This document shows, one piece after another, positions 1 to 6,400 of a stretch of DNA of 9,670 bases. The translations under genes and the position numbers were made by a program. The DNA lies in the NCBI GenBank assembly GCA_900769905.1, contig CAAGIL010000198.1, positions 1 to 9,670 of the forward strand. Direction: 5' to 3'. A model generated the notes under the pieces. The model was not told the origin of the DNA. It searched no databases and saw only the letters and a list, made by a program, of their open reading frames with translations. Source of the DNA: Rikenellaceae bacterium (GTDB lineage: Bacteria > Bacteroidota > Bacteroidia > Bacteroidales > UBA932). Within the stretch, counting starts at the first letter, position 1; each line of letters begins with the position of its first letter.

Positions 1-645
1 GTCAGCGTCGAAACCGCCAAGGCGCTCAACTACCAGTTCATGCGCTGCAACAAGGCGATGGGCTCCGCCACGATGGAGATGTGCCGCTTCGGCGCGATGC
101 TCGAGATGATCGACGACAGCCTGACCAAGCAGCGGTACAATAACGCCGTCAATCCGAACGGCAAGGGACAATCCCTGAAGGCGTGGATGGAGGAGCACTG
201 CCCGGAGATTCCGTATGCAACGGCGAAGAGCTACCAGTACGCGGCCAAGGGCATCCGCAACATGTTGCAGCTCGCGGCGGACCGTCCGCTCCTCCCGCTG
301 ATGGGTGTGCAGCCGCTCGCCGAGGAGGAGCAGGAGAGCCTGCGCAAGAAGATCATCGAGACCGTCACCGGCTCGAGCCTCAACATCCTGCGCCGTGCGT
401 CCATGCCGCAGGCCCCCGGCAACGCGCTCAAGGGCACGCACGGTGTGGCCCAGGGACGCCGCGCCCTCACCGCCGAGGAGAAGGCCGCCGAGGCCGAGAA
501 GACGATGCGCCAGCTCGTCGGAGACATCGGCGCGTACCTGCGCGGCCCGTGGTTCGACATGCTCTCCGACAGCAGCCAGGACGATTTCGTCGGCGCGCTG
601 AAGCACTACGTCGACGTGATGAACGAAAAGATCGCAGAGCGGTAA
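1..645 (+). CDS. DUF3102-like phage protein, 5' end outside window
   Basis: The reading frame is open from base 1 (VSVETAKALNYQF...) into the first ATG at 40, so the true start is probably upstream and this is a partial gene of at least 214 codons. The central part, around KAWMEEHCPEIPYATAKSYQ, resembles the DUF3102 pattern in which a 'W..W.EE.CP.S..TA..Y' segment looks like a helix-turn-helix. Such proteins occur in phages and mobile elements and their function is not established. The C-terminal third is charged and helical (ALTAEEKAAEAEKTMRQL). The stop lies three bases before the transposase ATG, so the two genes are co-transcribed. A DNA-binding or regulatory role is inference. Coding is certain; the family call is moderate. 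Confidence 0.75.
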   Translation, partial: VSVETAKALNYQFMRCNKAMGSATMEMCRFGAMLEMIDDSLTKQRYNNAVNPNGKGQSLKAWMEEHCPEIPYATAKSYQYAAKGIRNMLQLAADRPLLPLMGVQPLAEEEQESLRKKIIETVTGSSLNILRRASMPQAPGNALKGTHGVAQGRRALTAEEKAAEAEKTMRQLVGDIGAYLRGPWFDMLSDSSQDDFVGALKHYVDVMNEKIAER

Positions 646-648
646 GCC

Positions 649-2724
649 ATGTCCACGTTGCCAGCCAGCCTTTACCGCCCGGAACTCGATCCGCTCTGGC
701 CACGCCTGCGCGAGAACGAGCGGCGGGCGGTGTCCATCTGGGCCGAGATCAAGCGCCGGATGGATGTCGCCGACGACAAGACCGCAGCCCTCGTGATGGT
801 CTTCCGCGACTTCGCGGGACAGGTCCGCAGCCTCACGCGCTCGTCGGTCTACCGCATCACGCGCGGCCTTGATACCGTCGGCCTCGAGGCCGTGATCGGC
901 AAGGCGGCGGTGAGGCGGGCGCGCGGGATCCGCGGCGGGCAGGGACTGCCGCCCGCGTTCGTCAGCTTCTGGCGGAGCCTCTGCGGCGACCACCAGCGCC
1001 GGAAGGCGCTCTCGGCGTGGCGGCATCTGATGCTCGACGAGCTGATCGCCGGGAAGATCATCCCCGGCTACCGCACCGACTGGCGCGGGATCTTCGCCGC
1101 CGAGAATCCGGACGTGCCGGTTCCGGAGTTCTGCCCCTACTCGGCGATCCACCAGGGCGCAGGGGCGTTCGCGCCGCGCGGCTGGTCCTACTCCTCGCTC
1201 CTCGCCCTCGCGCCGGAGAAGGACGTCTGGGCGGGCGCGTCGATCGGCATTCATGCGATGCGGGCGTTCAATCCGGTGGTGCCGCATACGCGCGTCGGTC
1301 TCAGGCCGATGAGCGTGATCACGATGGACGACGTCAAGCTCGACGTCCTCTGCTGGTATCCTGGCGAGAAGGAACCGCGCCGTCCCGTCGGTCTCGGCGT
1401 GATGGACGTCCTCACCGGCAACATCATCGACTTCACGCTTGTCCCGGCCCAGGAGCGCGAGGACGGCACGGTGAGCGGCCTTCAGGGCTTCTGGGCGCGG
1501 TACGTCTGGGCGAACCTCTTCTGCGGCATCGGCGTGGATCCGACGAACGGCGTGATCGCGCTCCTCGAGCACGGCTCGGCGGGTCTCTCCGAAGACGAGG
1601 CCAAGCGCATCAACGAGATCCTCGGGCGGCGCGATGACAACGGCATGTGGCTCACCGTGGAGCGGTCCAGCACGAGCGGTGCACCGCTTCTGAAAGGCCT
1701 CTTCCAGGAGCGTGGCAGAGGCCGTCCGACGCACAAGGCGATGCTCGAGGCAACGTGGAACCTCCTTCACAACGAGCTGGCGATGCTCAACGCACCGAGC
1801 GGCAAGGACTGGGACAACGCGCCCCAGGGGACGGGCTGGACAAGCGAGGACAAGGCGCTCATCAAGGAGGCGTCGGAGATCCTGGCGCAGGGATGCCCGG
1901 ACGCGATCGAGATCCTGCATCAGGCGCAGACGTATGCGCAGAGCTATGACCAGCTCAACAAGGCCGTCGGCCGTGCGATCGCCGTGATGAACACACGCAA
2001 GGACCACAACATTAAGGACTGGGTCGAGTGCGGTTTCGTCAATCACATGGTCGAGATGGGCGGGTCGGTCGTTCCGCTCTCCGAAGCCGCGCGGAGTTTC
2101 GCCGGTGACGATCCCGATCTGCGCGAGATGTTCCTCGCGAAGATGGGTCCGAAGGCGCGGTGCGTGAAGATGTCCCCGCTCGAGGCGTGGAACAGCCGGG
2201 ACGGCGGCAAGGGCCTGAAGCGCTTCTCGCCGTTCGTGGCGACGCGGATCCTCGGGCCGGAGCTCGCGCAGCGCGTGACGGTCACGGCGGAGGGCCAGTT
2301 CAAGGCGAAGGACCATTTCAGCGGCAAGGGTCTCCTCTACTCGGGCATCATCCGCCAGGAGGACGGGACGCTGCTGCACCTCGGCAAGGGCGAGACGGTT
2401 GACGTCTGGGTGAATCCCGTCCGCATCGACTGGGCGCTCGTGTGCAAGCCCGACGGTGTCTTCCTGGGGCTTGCCAAGTACATGGCCCCGACCGTGTTCG
2501 GCAACCAGGTCAAGGGCGGCAACCTCGGCGAGCTGGCCCTGGCGCGCAGCGAGCAGAAGGCCCGCGCGAACGTCGTCGCCGGGGCGCGTCTCATGCGCGA
2601 GACCGAGCGCCGGGCGGACAACGCCCGCGTCCTCGCCCGGGCCGCGGCCGCACCGTCCAGGGCGGCCCAGAGTCAGTTCGAAGACCTCGCCGGCGAAGGC
2701 CCGGTGGAATTGGGGGATCTGTGA
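649..2724 (+). CDS. MuA-like DDE transposase (phage Mu A type)
   Basis: A 691-residue protein close in size to Mu A (663 aa). It would bind the element ends and carry out DNA cleavage and strand transfer. Order: N-terminal helix-turn-helix around residues 58-82 (RSLTRSSVYRITRGLDTVGL), a linker with the 'PRGWSYSSLL' segment, an RNase-H-like core starting at ITMDDVKLDV (D227/D228), a second acidic site at LLEHGSA (E307), a third at KAMLEATWNLLHNE (E367), a Mu-transposase C-terminal beta-barrel from about 525 to 620, then an Ala/Arg-rich helical tail. Mu A uses Asp, Asp, Glu; here the second position appears to be Glu. The spacing (79 and 60 residues) is compatible with Mu A (67 and 56). The gene ends in GPVELGDL, encoded inside a 29-base repeat, and its TGA overlaps the next ATG by one base. 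Confidence 0.92.
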   Translation: MSTLPASLYRPELDPLWPRLRENERRAVSIWAEIKRRMDVADDKTAALVMVFRDFAGQVRSLTRSSVYRITRGLDTVGLEAVIGKAAVRRARGIRGGQGLPPAFVSFWRSLCGDHQRRKALSAWRHLMLDELIAGKIIPGYRTDWRGIFAAENPDVPVPEFCPYSAIHQGAGAFAPRGWSYSSLLALAPEKDVWAGASIGIHAMRAFNPVVPHTRVGLRPMSVITMDDVKLDVLCWYPGEKEPRRPVGLGVMDVLTGNIIDFTLVPAQEREDGTVSGLQGFWARYVWANLFCGIGVDPTNGVIALLEHGSAGLSEDEAKRINEILGRRDDNGMWLTVERSSTSGAPLLKGLFQERGRGRPTHKAMLEATWNLLHNELAMLNAPSGKDWDNAPQGTGWTSEDKALIKEASEILAQGCPDAIEILHQAQTYAQSYDQLNKAVGRAIAVMNTRKDHNIKDWVECGFVNHMVEMGGSVVPLSEAARSFAGDDPDLREMFLAKMGPKARCVKMSPLEAWNSRDGGKGLKRFSPFVATRILGPELAQRVTVTAEGQFKAKDHFSGKGLLYSGIIRQEDGTLLHLGKGETVDVWVNPVRIDWALVCKPDGVFLGLAKYMAPTVFGNQVKGGNLGELALARSEQKARANVVAGARLMRETERRADNARVLARAAAAPSRAAQSQFEDLAGEGPVELGDL

Positions 2725-2726
2725 TG
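2698..2726 (+). repeat. 29-base direct repeat, copy 1 (transposase stop/start junction)
   Basis: Bases 2698-2726 are identical to 2952-2980, 254 bases downstream. The copy encodes the last eight transposase residues (GPVELGDL), its TGA, a G-rich Shine-Dalgarno-like run (TTGGGGGATC) and the overlapping ATG of the 84-aa gene. Identity stops abruptly on both sides (A against C on the left, A against C on the right). Confidence 0.97.
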
Positions 2727-2978
2727 AAGATCTACGCCATTCTCGAATGGGACATCAAGGAGCGTGCGTTCCGGCTGATCGAGGCCGACGTGACCGCGCG
2801 GGCGAAGCGCATCATGCGGCAGCGCTTCAAGGTGCTGTGTGCCCGATTCCCGAACAACTCCTTCCGTTTGGTGGATGCGGATGCGACGAATATCGAGCAG
2901 CGGATCGTCCACCGCGACGCGCTGACGGCTATGAGGCTGGCGGAGGAGGTCGGCCCGGTGGAATTGGGGGATCTGTGA
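2724..2978 (+). CDS. Hypothetical 84-aa protein in a repeat-bounded insert
   Basis: I do not recognise this protein. It starts at the ATG that shares one base with the transposase TGA, preceded by TTGGGGG as ribosome binding site, and ends with a TGA overlapping the next ATG in the same way. The product is basic: MKIYAILEWDIKERAFRLIEAD looks like a beta-hairpin, followed by an Arg/Lys-rich helix (TARAKRIMRQRFKVL) and another beta-like stretch (NSFRLVDAD). It ends in GPVELGDL, exactly like the transposase upstream, because the 29-base junction repeat is read in the matching frame both times. It has no Cys-pair, signal peptide or membrane segment. The repeat on both sides suggests it was added between transposase and methylase, or arose by duplication of the junction. 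Coding is supported by perfect overlap spacing; function is unknown. Confidence 0.7.
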   Translation: MKIYAILEWDIKERAFRLIEADVTARAKRIMRQRFKVLCARFPNNSFRLVDADATNIEQRIVHRDALTAMRLAEEVGPVELGDL

Positions 2979-2980
2979 TG
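2952..2980 (+). repeat. 29-base direct repeat, copy 2 (84-aa gene stop/start junction)
   Basis: Exact copy of 2698-2726. Here it encodes the last eight residues (GPVELGDL) of the 84-aa protein, its TGA, the G-rich ribosome binding site and the ATG of the methylase-like gene. The offset of 254 bases is not a multiple of three, yet each copy lies in the frame of its own upstream gene. Confidence 0.97.
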
Positions 2981-3637
2981 CTCAACGCACGTCAGAAGGA
3001 GTTCGTCAAGGAGCTGGAGGCCATGAACGGCAACCGCTTTCTGCTCGACACGTTCTCGGACGCTGTCGGCATGATGGCGTGTGCGATCGAGAAAGGCTTC
3101 TCGCTCAAGCCGGCGGAGTGCGAGGAGCGCTACATGGCCATCGTCGGCAAGTACACGAAGGCCCAGGCCGAGCACGCGGCGCACATGCTCGCCATCGTCA
3201 TCCAAGGCCTCTCTGAACGCCGTGAGACGTTCCTCGGCCCGGTGCTGGAGGAGATCGGCGCGGCGAACACGAAGAACGGTCAGTTCCTGACGCCAGTGAG
3301 CGTCTCCGATTTGTGCTCACGCATAACCGCCGGGGACATCGCGGCGAAGCACAAGGCGGGAGATATCGTGTCCGTCAACGATCCCGCATGTGGCGCAGGC
3401 GTGATGCTTATCTCACATGGCGAGGCGCTCGTTGCCGCCGGGATCCCGCAGCGGGACATCTTCATCATCGGCGTCGACATCGACGCGAGGGCGTGCGACA
3501 TCGCGTTCATCGAGCTATCGATCCTCGGCTACGCGGCGCGCATCGATCACCAGGACGCGCTGACGCTGAAGCGATATTCGCGCCCGCGCTGGACCGTCGG
3601 CTACTATCTGCACGGCACGCAATGGAGGCTAAAATGA
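2978..3637 (+). CDS. Solo N6-adenine DNA methylase-like protein lacking NPPY
   Basis: A 219-aa protein related to the catalytic domain of type I/N6-adenine methylases (HsdM class). The N-terminal half is helical; around residues 95-110 is the HsdM-like lead-in 'NTKNGQFLTPVSVSDL', then the SAM-binding motif I, VNDPACGAGVML, and a second SAM-site strand, IIGVDIDARACDIAF. After 'DALTLKRYSRPRWTVGYY' it stops, with no NPPY/DPPY catalytic motif visible. It is far shorter than HsdM (about 500 aa), and no specificity or restriction subunit is nearby. It may therefore be a SAM-binding relative without methylation activity, or use an unusual motif. The start at 2978 follows TTGGGGG and overlaps the previous stop. 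Its TGA overlaps the recombinase ATG, so the two are translationally coupled. Confidence 0.75.
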   Translation: MLNARQKEFVKELEAMNGNRFLLDTFSDAVGMMACAIEKGFSLKPAECEERYMAIVGKYTKAQAEHAAHMLAIVIQGLSERRETFLGPVLEEIGAANTKNGQFLTPVSVSDLCSRITAGDIAAKHKAGDIVSVNDPACGAGVMLISHGEALVAAGIPQRDIFIIGVDIDARACDIAFIELSILGYAARIDHQDALTLKRYSRPRWTVGYYLHGTQWRLK

Positions 3638-4443
3638 TTGATATCGCAAAATACGAGACTTATCTCAAGGACTGCCACAAGGCCGGCAACACGGTTGTCT
3701 CCTATATGTTCGCGCTGAAGCAGTTCGAGAAGCTTTATGGTGATTTCACCTCAAAGAATCTCCGACAGTACAAGACCTATCTGATCGAGAACTTCAAGCC
3801 GAAGACGGTCAATTCGCGCATCCTCGCCGTTAACGCGTACGCGAAGTGTATCGGCAAGCCTCAGATGAAGATGCCTCAGGTTAAACTGCAGCAGAAGCAG
3901 TTTCTGGAGAATGTCATCAGCGATGCGGACTACACCTTCTTCAAGAACAAGCTCAACAACGACGCCGAGAGGTACTGGTATTTCGTCGTACGCTTCCTCG
4001 GTGCGACCGGTGCACGCATCAGCGAGCTCATCCAGTTCAAGGCCGAGCATGTCTCTGCCGGTTACATCGACATCTACTCGAAGGGCGGGAAGGTGCGTCG
4101 GATATACATTCCGGTCTCCCTCAAGCAGGAGACGCTCGCATGGCTCGAGTCTATCGGTCGCTCCAACGGCTATCTCTTCGTCAATCATTCCGGCGAACAG
4201 ATCACCAAGCGCGGCATTTCAGCTCAGCTGAAGAAACTCGCGATTAAGTACAAGCTTAACCCGGATGTGGTTTATCCGCACTCATTTCGCCATCGTTTCG
4301 CCAAGAACTTCCTGGAGAAGTTCAACGATATCTCTCTTCTGGCGGACCTTATGGGGCATGATAGTATTGAGACGACGCGCATCTACCTTCGCCGCACCAG
4401 CACCGAGCAGCAGGATATTGTCGATCGGATCGTAACATGGTGA
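3634..4443 (+). CDS. Tyrosine-type site-specific recombinase
   Basis: A complete 269-aa tyrosine recombinase that would cut and rejoin DNA through a 3'-phosphotyrosine. The N-terminal SAM-like core-binding domain covers about residues 1-85 (YETYLKDCHKAGNTVVSYMFALKQF). The catalytic domain shows R128 (ATGARISEL), K153 in the beta-hairpin (YSKGGKVRRIYIP), H216-x-x-R219 (PHSFRHRF), H242 (LMGHDSIETT) and the nucleophile Y251 (TRIYLRR). All expected catalytic residues are present, so it should be active. The ATG at 3634 is chosen over the in-frame ATG at 3622 because GGAGG (3624-3628) sits five bases before it and it forms an ATGA overlap with the methylase stop. It sits between the A- and B-like genes, an unusual place. 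Possible roles are cointegrate resolution, DNA inversion, or cargo integration; none is shown here. Confidence 0.93.
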   Translation: MIDIAKYETYLKDCHKAGNTVVSYMFALKQFEKLYGDFTSKNLRQYKTYLIENFKPKTVNSRILAVNAYAKCIGKPQMKMPQVKLQQKQFLENVISDADYTFFKNKLNNDAERYWYFVVRFLGATGARISELIQFKAEHVSAGYIDIYSKGGKVRRIYIPVSLKQETLAWLESIGRSNGYLFVNHSGEQITKRGISAQLKKLAIKYKLNPDVVYPHSFRHRFAKNFLEKFNDISLLADLMGHDSIETTRIYLRRTSTEQQDIVDRIVTW

Positions 4444-4715
4444 ATTCACGCGAGAAACCAATCGCCGCAAATGTCGGCGACATGGTGGCGGCGGCGATGG
4501 CCGCCGCCGGGATGACGCTTTGCGACCCGGCATGTCGCATCCGCTGCGAGACCGACTATCTTGCAATAAGCGGGATGACATTTCCGGATGTCTCTTTTGA
4601 AGAACTTGAAGCGTTCAACAGAAGGACACTAAAACCCAACATGACGGAAGCTGATGAGTTCAATAGATACCGACTCATTGCAACATTTTTTCACAGGGGG
4701 CATTTATGGCGTTGA
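4437..4715 (+). CDS. Hypothetical 92-aa protein
   Basis: Not recognised. The ATG at 4437 overlaps the end of the recombinase by seven bases, and the stop overlaps the next gene by ten, which supports it as part of the same operon. The product has an Ala-rich helical start (NVGDMVAAAMAAAGMTL), two close Cys residues (DPACRIRCETDY) and a charged C-terminal part (SFEELEAFNRRTLKP...). The final FFHRGHLWR is encoded over the ribosome binding site of the next gene. The first part is GC-rich and the second part clearly more AT-rich. No domain can be assigned. Confidence 0.6.
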   Translation: MVNSREKPIAANVGDMVAAAMAAAGMTLCDPACRIRCETDYLAISGMTFPDVSFEELEAFNRRTLKPNMTEADEFNRYRLIATFFHRGHLWR

Positions 4716-5188
4716 AGGATCCAGAAAAGAGGCGCGCCTACCGAAAGGCACGTCGGGCGATAGACCGAGAGCGAGACGCCATGCGATACGCAACAGATCC
4801 GGCTTTTCGTGCTCGCAAGATCGCATCGGCCAAAAAGTATTACACGGAAAATCGCAAGAAGCGCGCCGAGGTCAAGAGAAAGTGGGATGATGAAAATCGC
4901 GACAAGCGTCGCGAATACGTGAAAAAGTACATGCGGAAAGTCAGACTCGCATGTTGCTTCGACGCTGATCTTTACGCGAAGAGAAGAGCGTACAATCGGA
5001 TGCTAAAGGCAAAGAGCATCATTCTGAGAGGCGGAGTGTACAGGCCGCGCTTTAGTTGCCGCATACCAGATTATGCGGTCAAGGGTGAGATGATACTTGA
5101 TGCATCATCTCAGTGGCTTGCTGTCAACATTACGCCATCGCAACGAGCTTTTGCGCGTGAGATTGCAATGCAGAAAAAGGGATGGTGA
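4706..5188 (+). CDS. Lys/Arg-rich 160-aa phage protein with tandem Tyr/Asn-Arg repeats
   Basis: A very basic protein starting at an ATG preceded by AGGGGGC with good spacing. The first half is a helical string of related units, such as KKYYTENRKKRAEVKRKW followed by DDENRDKRREYVKKYM. This pattern is seen in the N-terminal parts of many phage HNH-type endonucleases and other phage DNA-binding proteins. No HNH metal-binding residues follow: the second half (GVYRPRFSCRIPDYAVKGEMILDASSQWLAV) lacks the Cys pairs and the His-Asn-His pattern. It could be a nuclease-derived nucleic-acid-binding protein. The gene is AT-richer than the transposition genes (28 of 60 G/C in 4801-4860), which suggests separate acquisition. 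Coding is well supported by start context; function is inference. Confidence 0.7.
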   Translation: MALKDPEKRRAYRKARRAIDRERDAMRYATDPAFRARKIASAKKYYTENRKKRAEVKRKWDDENRDKRREYVKKYMRKVRLACCFDADLYAKRRAYNRMLKAKSIILRGGVYRPRFSCRIPDYAVKGEMILDASSQWLAVNITPSQRAFAREIAMQKKGW

Positions 5189-5244
5189 CATGGAGCGGAA
5201 AGACAGCAAACATCTTGACCGACGGATGAAACGTTAGGATTGTG

Positions 5245-5266
5245 GTGACAGCCGGAGAGACGGCGA
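5245..5266 (+). repeat. 22-base direct repeat, copy 1, with mini-hairpin
   Basis: Bases 5245-5266 are identical to 5335-5356. The core GCCGGAGAGACGGC can fold as a 4-bp GCCG/CGGC stem with a GAGAGA loop. With two mismatches the similarity extends to 29 bases (5245-5273 against 5335-5363), ending in GATTT in both copies. Confidence 0.95.
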
Positions 5267-5334
5267 TTGATTTGCGCGTTTTCCAAGGCCGTGCTAGGCC
5301 GCCCGGGAGCGCAGGCGCGAACGCGGCGAGTTGC

Positions 5335-5356
5335 GTGACAGCCGGAGAGACGGCGA
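5335..5356 (+). repeat. 22-base direct repeat, copy 2, with mini-hairpin
   Basis: Second exact copy, 90 bases after the first and 36 bases before the ATG of the MuB-like gene. Tandem spacing in a non-coding leader fits a pair of protein-binding sites or a repeated RNA element. The exposed GAGAGA loop is purine-rich like a Shine-Dalgarno sequence. Confidence 0.95.
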
Positions 5357-5366
5357 AGGATTTCAG

Positions 5367-5383
5367 TCAGTCAAAGGAAAGGT
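5367..5383 (+). promoter_or_regulatory. Shared translation leader upstream of MuB-like gene
   Basis: TCAGTCAAAGGAAAGGT lies 9 bases before the ATG at 5393 and contains two AGG-type ribosome binding motifs. It matches 7360-7376 (upstream of the gene at 7383) at 16 of 17 positions. Confidence 0.75.
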
Positions 5384-5392
5384 AGGATCAAC

Positions 5393-6382
5393 ATGAGCGA
5401 ACAGAACGAAATGGACGTGCGGAACGCGGAGGCGAAGCGCCTCATCGCCCGGCTCGTCGAACTGAAGGCCAATGTCGGCGAGATCGTCGGCGGCGAGATG
5501 TCGGACAATGACTTCGCGAAGAAGTTCCTGACATTCTCGGCGACTACCTGGTCGAAGCTCCAGAGCGGCAGCTACAACGGCGGCAAGCTCTTCTCGATGG
5601 AGCAGGACATGCGGGACTCGATCAACGAGATCGAGGGCCGCCTGGACGGCCTCAGGGAGGCGGCGAGCTATTCAAAGACGTTCATCAACACGTCCTTCGT
5701 GAGCGCCGTGGCGGGCCGCGTGAAGCGCGCCAAGGACGATCCGGAGGACCGTCGCATCGTCGTATGCCTCGCACCGACGGGATTCGGCAAGACGGCGATG
5801 GTGAAGTACCTCGTCGGCAAGGGCGCCGTGGCGGTCGAGGGACTGCAGAGCTGGAAGTCGAGCTACCGTTCGTTCTGCGCGTCCATCGCCCAGGCGTGCG
5901 GCACGGAGGTGCCGCTCAGCGCGAAGCAGGACCGTGCCGAGGAACTGATGCTCAAGGCGCTCTCCAACCGTGACGGCACGCTCGTGATCGATGAGGCGAA
6001 CACGCTTTCGGGACCGTGCGCGAACGGCATCAAGCAGATCGTCAACCGCACCGGCTACACGGTCGTCCTCGCGGCCATCCCGGAGTTCTGGGACAAGTTC
6101 CTCGAGGGCAACAGGGGCGAGGTCCGCCAGATCATCAACCGCTGCCAGCGCGTGATCCGCCAGGAGGAGATCTCCGTCGAGGACGTGAAGAAGTTCCTCA
6201 AGAGCCGCAGCCTGCCGCTGGAGTTCGCGTCGGACATCGCCAAGGTGGCGAACCGCTTCGGCGGGTTCAGGACCGTCATCAGCATCATGGACGAGATCAA
6301 GGCCGATCCAACGCGCGAGGGCCTGGAGAAGTCCATCAGCGAGCACGGCCGCAACTACGCGGCATTCAATTTGGGCAAGTAA
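5393..6382 (+). CDS. MuB-like AAA+ ATPase, target-DNA delivery
   Basis: A 329-aa ATPase matching Mu B in size (312 aa) and architecture. Mu B binds target DNA as an ATP-dependent filament, activates the transposase and gives target immunity. The N-terminal 80 residues contain a helix-turn-helix-like part (MSDNDFAKKFLTFSATTWSKLQSGSY). Walker A is A127-P-T-G-F-G-K133-T134; Walker B is TLVIDEAN with D200-E201. A sensor-like strand follows (YTVVLAAIPEFW), then a basic region (NRCQRVIRQEE) and a C-terminal helical domain (VEDVKKFLKSRSLP...). The ATG at 5393 follows the AAAGG/AAGGT leader. In Mu, B follows A directly; here about 2.7 kb of cargo and a repeat-bearing leader separate them. Confidence 0.92.
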   Translation: MSEQNEMDVRNAEAKRLIARLVELKANVGEIVGGEMSDNDFAKKFLTFSATTWSKLQSGSYNGGKLFSMEQDMRDSINEIEGRLDGLREAASYSKTFINTSFVSAVAGRVKRAKDDPEDRRIVVCLAPTGFGKTAMVKYLVGKGAVAVEGLQSWKSSYRSFCASIAQACGTEVPLSAKQDRAEELMLKALSNRDGTLVIDEANTLSGPCANGIKQIVNRTGYTVVLAAIPEFWDKFLEGNRGEVRQIINRCQRVIRQEEISVEDVKKFLKSRSLPLEFASDIAKVANRFGGFRTVISIMDEIKADPTREGLEKSISEHGRNYAAFNLGK

Positions 6383-6400
6383 AACACAAGGAGAAAACCC

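Larger units (their letters stand above)
5189..5392 (+). promoter_or_regulatory. Non-coding leader upstream of the MuB-like gene
   Basis: This 204-base gap is the only sizeable non-coding stretch in the window. It holds two copies of a 22-base repeat 90 bases apart, a very GC-rich section between them (with GGCC-6-GGCC and CCCGGG palindromes), and the ribosome binding region of the next gene. A possible 15-codon ORF runs from ATG 5190 to TAG 5237 (MERKDSKHLDRRMKR). I see no convincing sigma-70 promoter: TTGACC at 5215 has only a poor -10 at normal spacing. The gap may carry a promoter of another type, an operator or an RNA control element for the downstream B operon. Confidence 0.5.

Noticed and set aside
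183..872. 229-codon plus-strand frame over the first gene and transposase start
   Set aside because: Arg/Pro/Ala-rich translation typical of an out-of-frame GC-rich region, overlapping two better-supported genes.
2978..4443. Full restriction-modification or diversity-generating system around the methylase and recombinase
   Set aside because: No specificity subunit, restriction subunit, reverse transcriptase or template/variable repeat pair is visible in the window.
5215..5243. Sigma-70 promoter with TTGACC as -35
   Set aside because: At 17-base spacing the -10 (GATTGT) matches only three of six positions; the better TAGGAT lies too close at 14 bases.
5245..5356. CRISPR-like array
   Set aside because: Only two repeats, a GC-rich 68-base interval unlike a normal spacer, and no cas genes.
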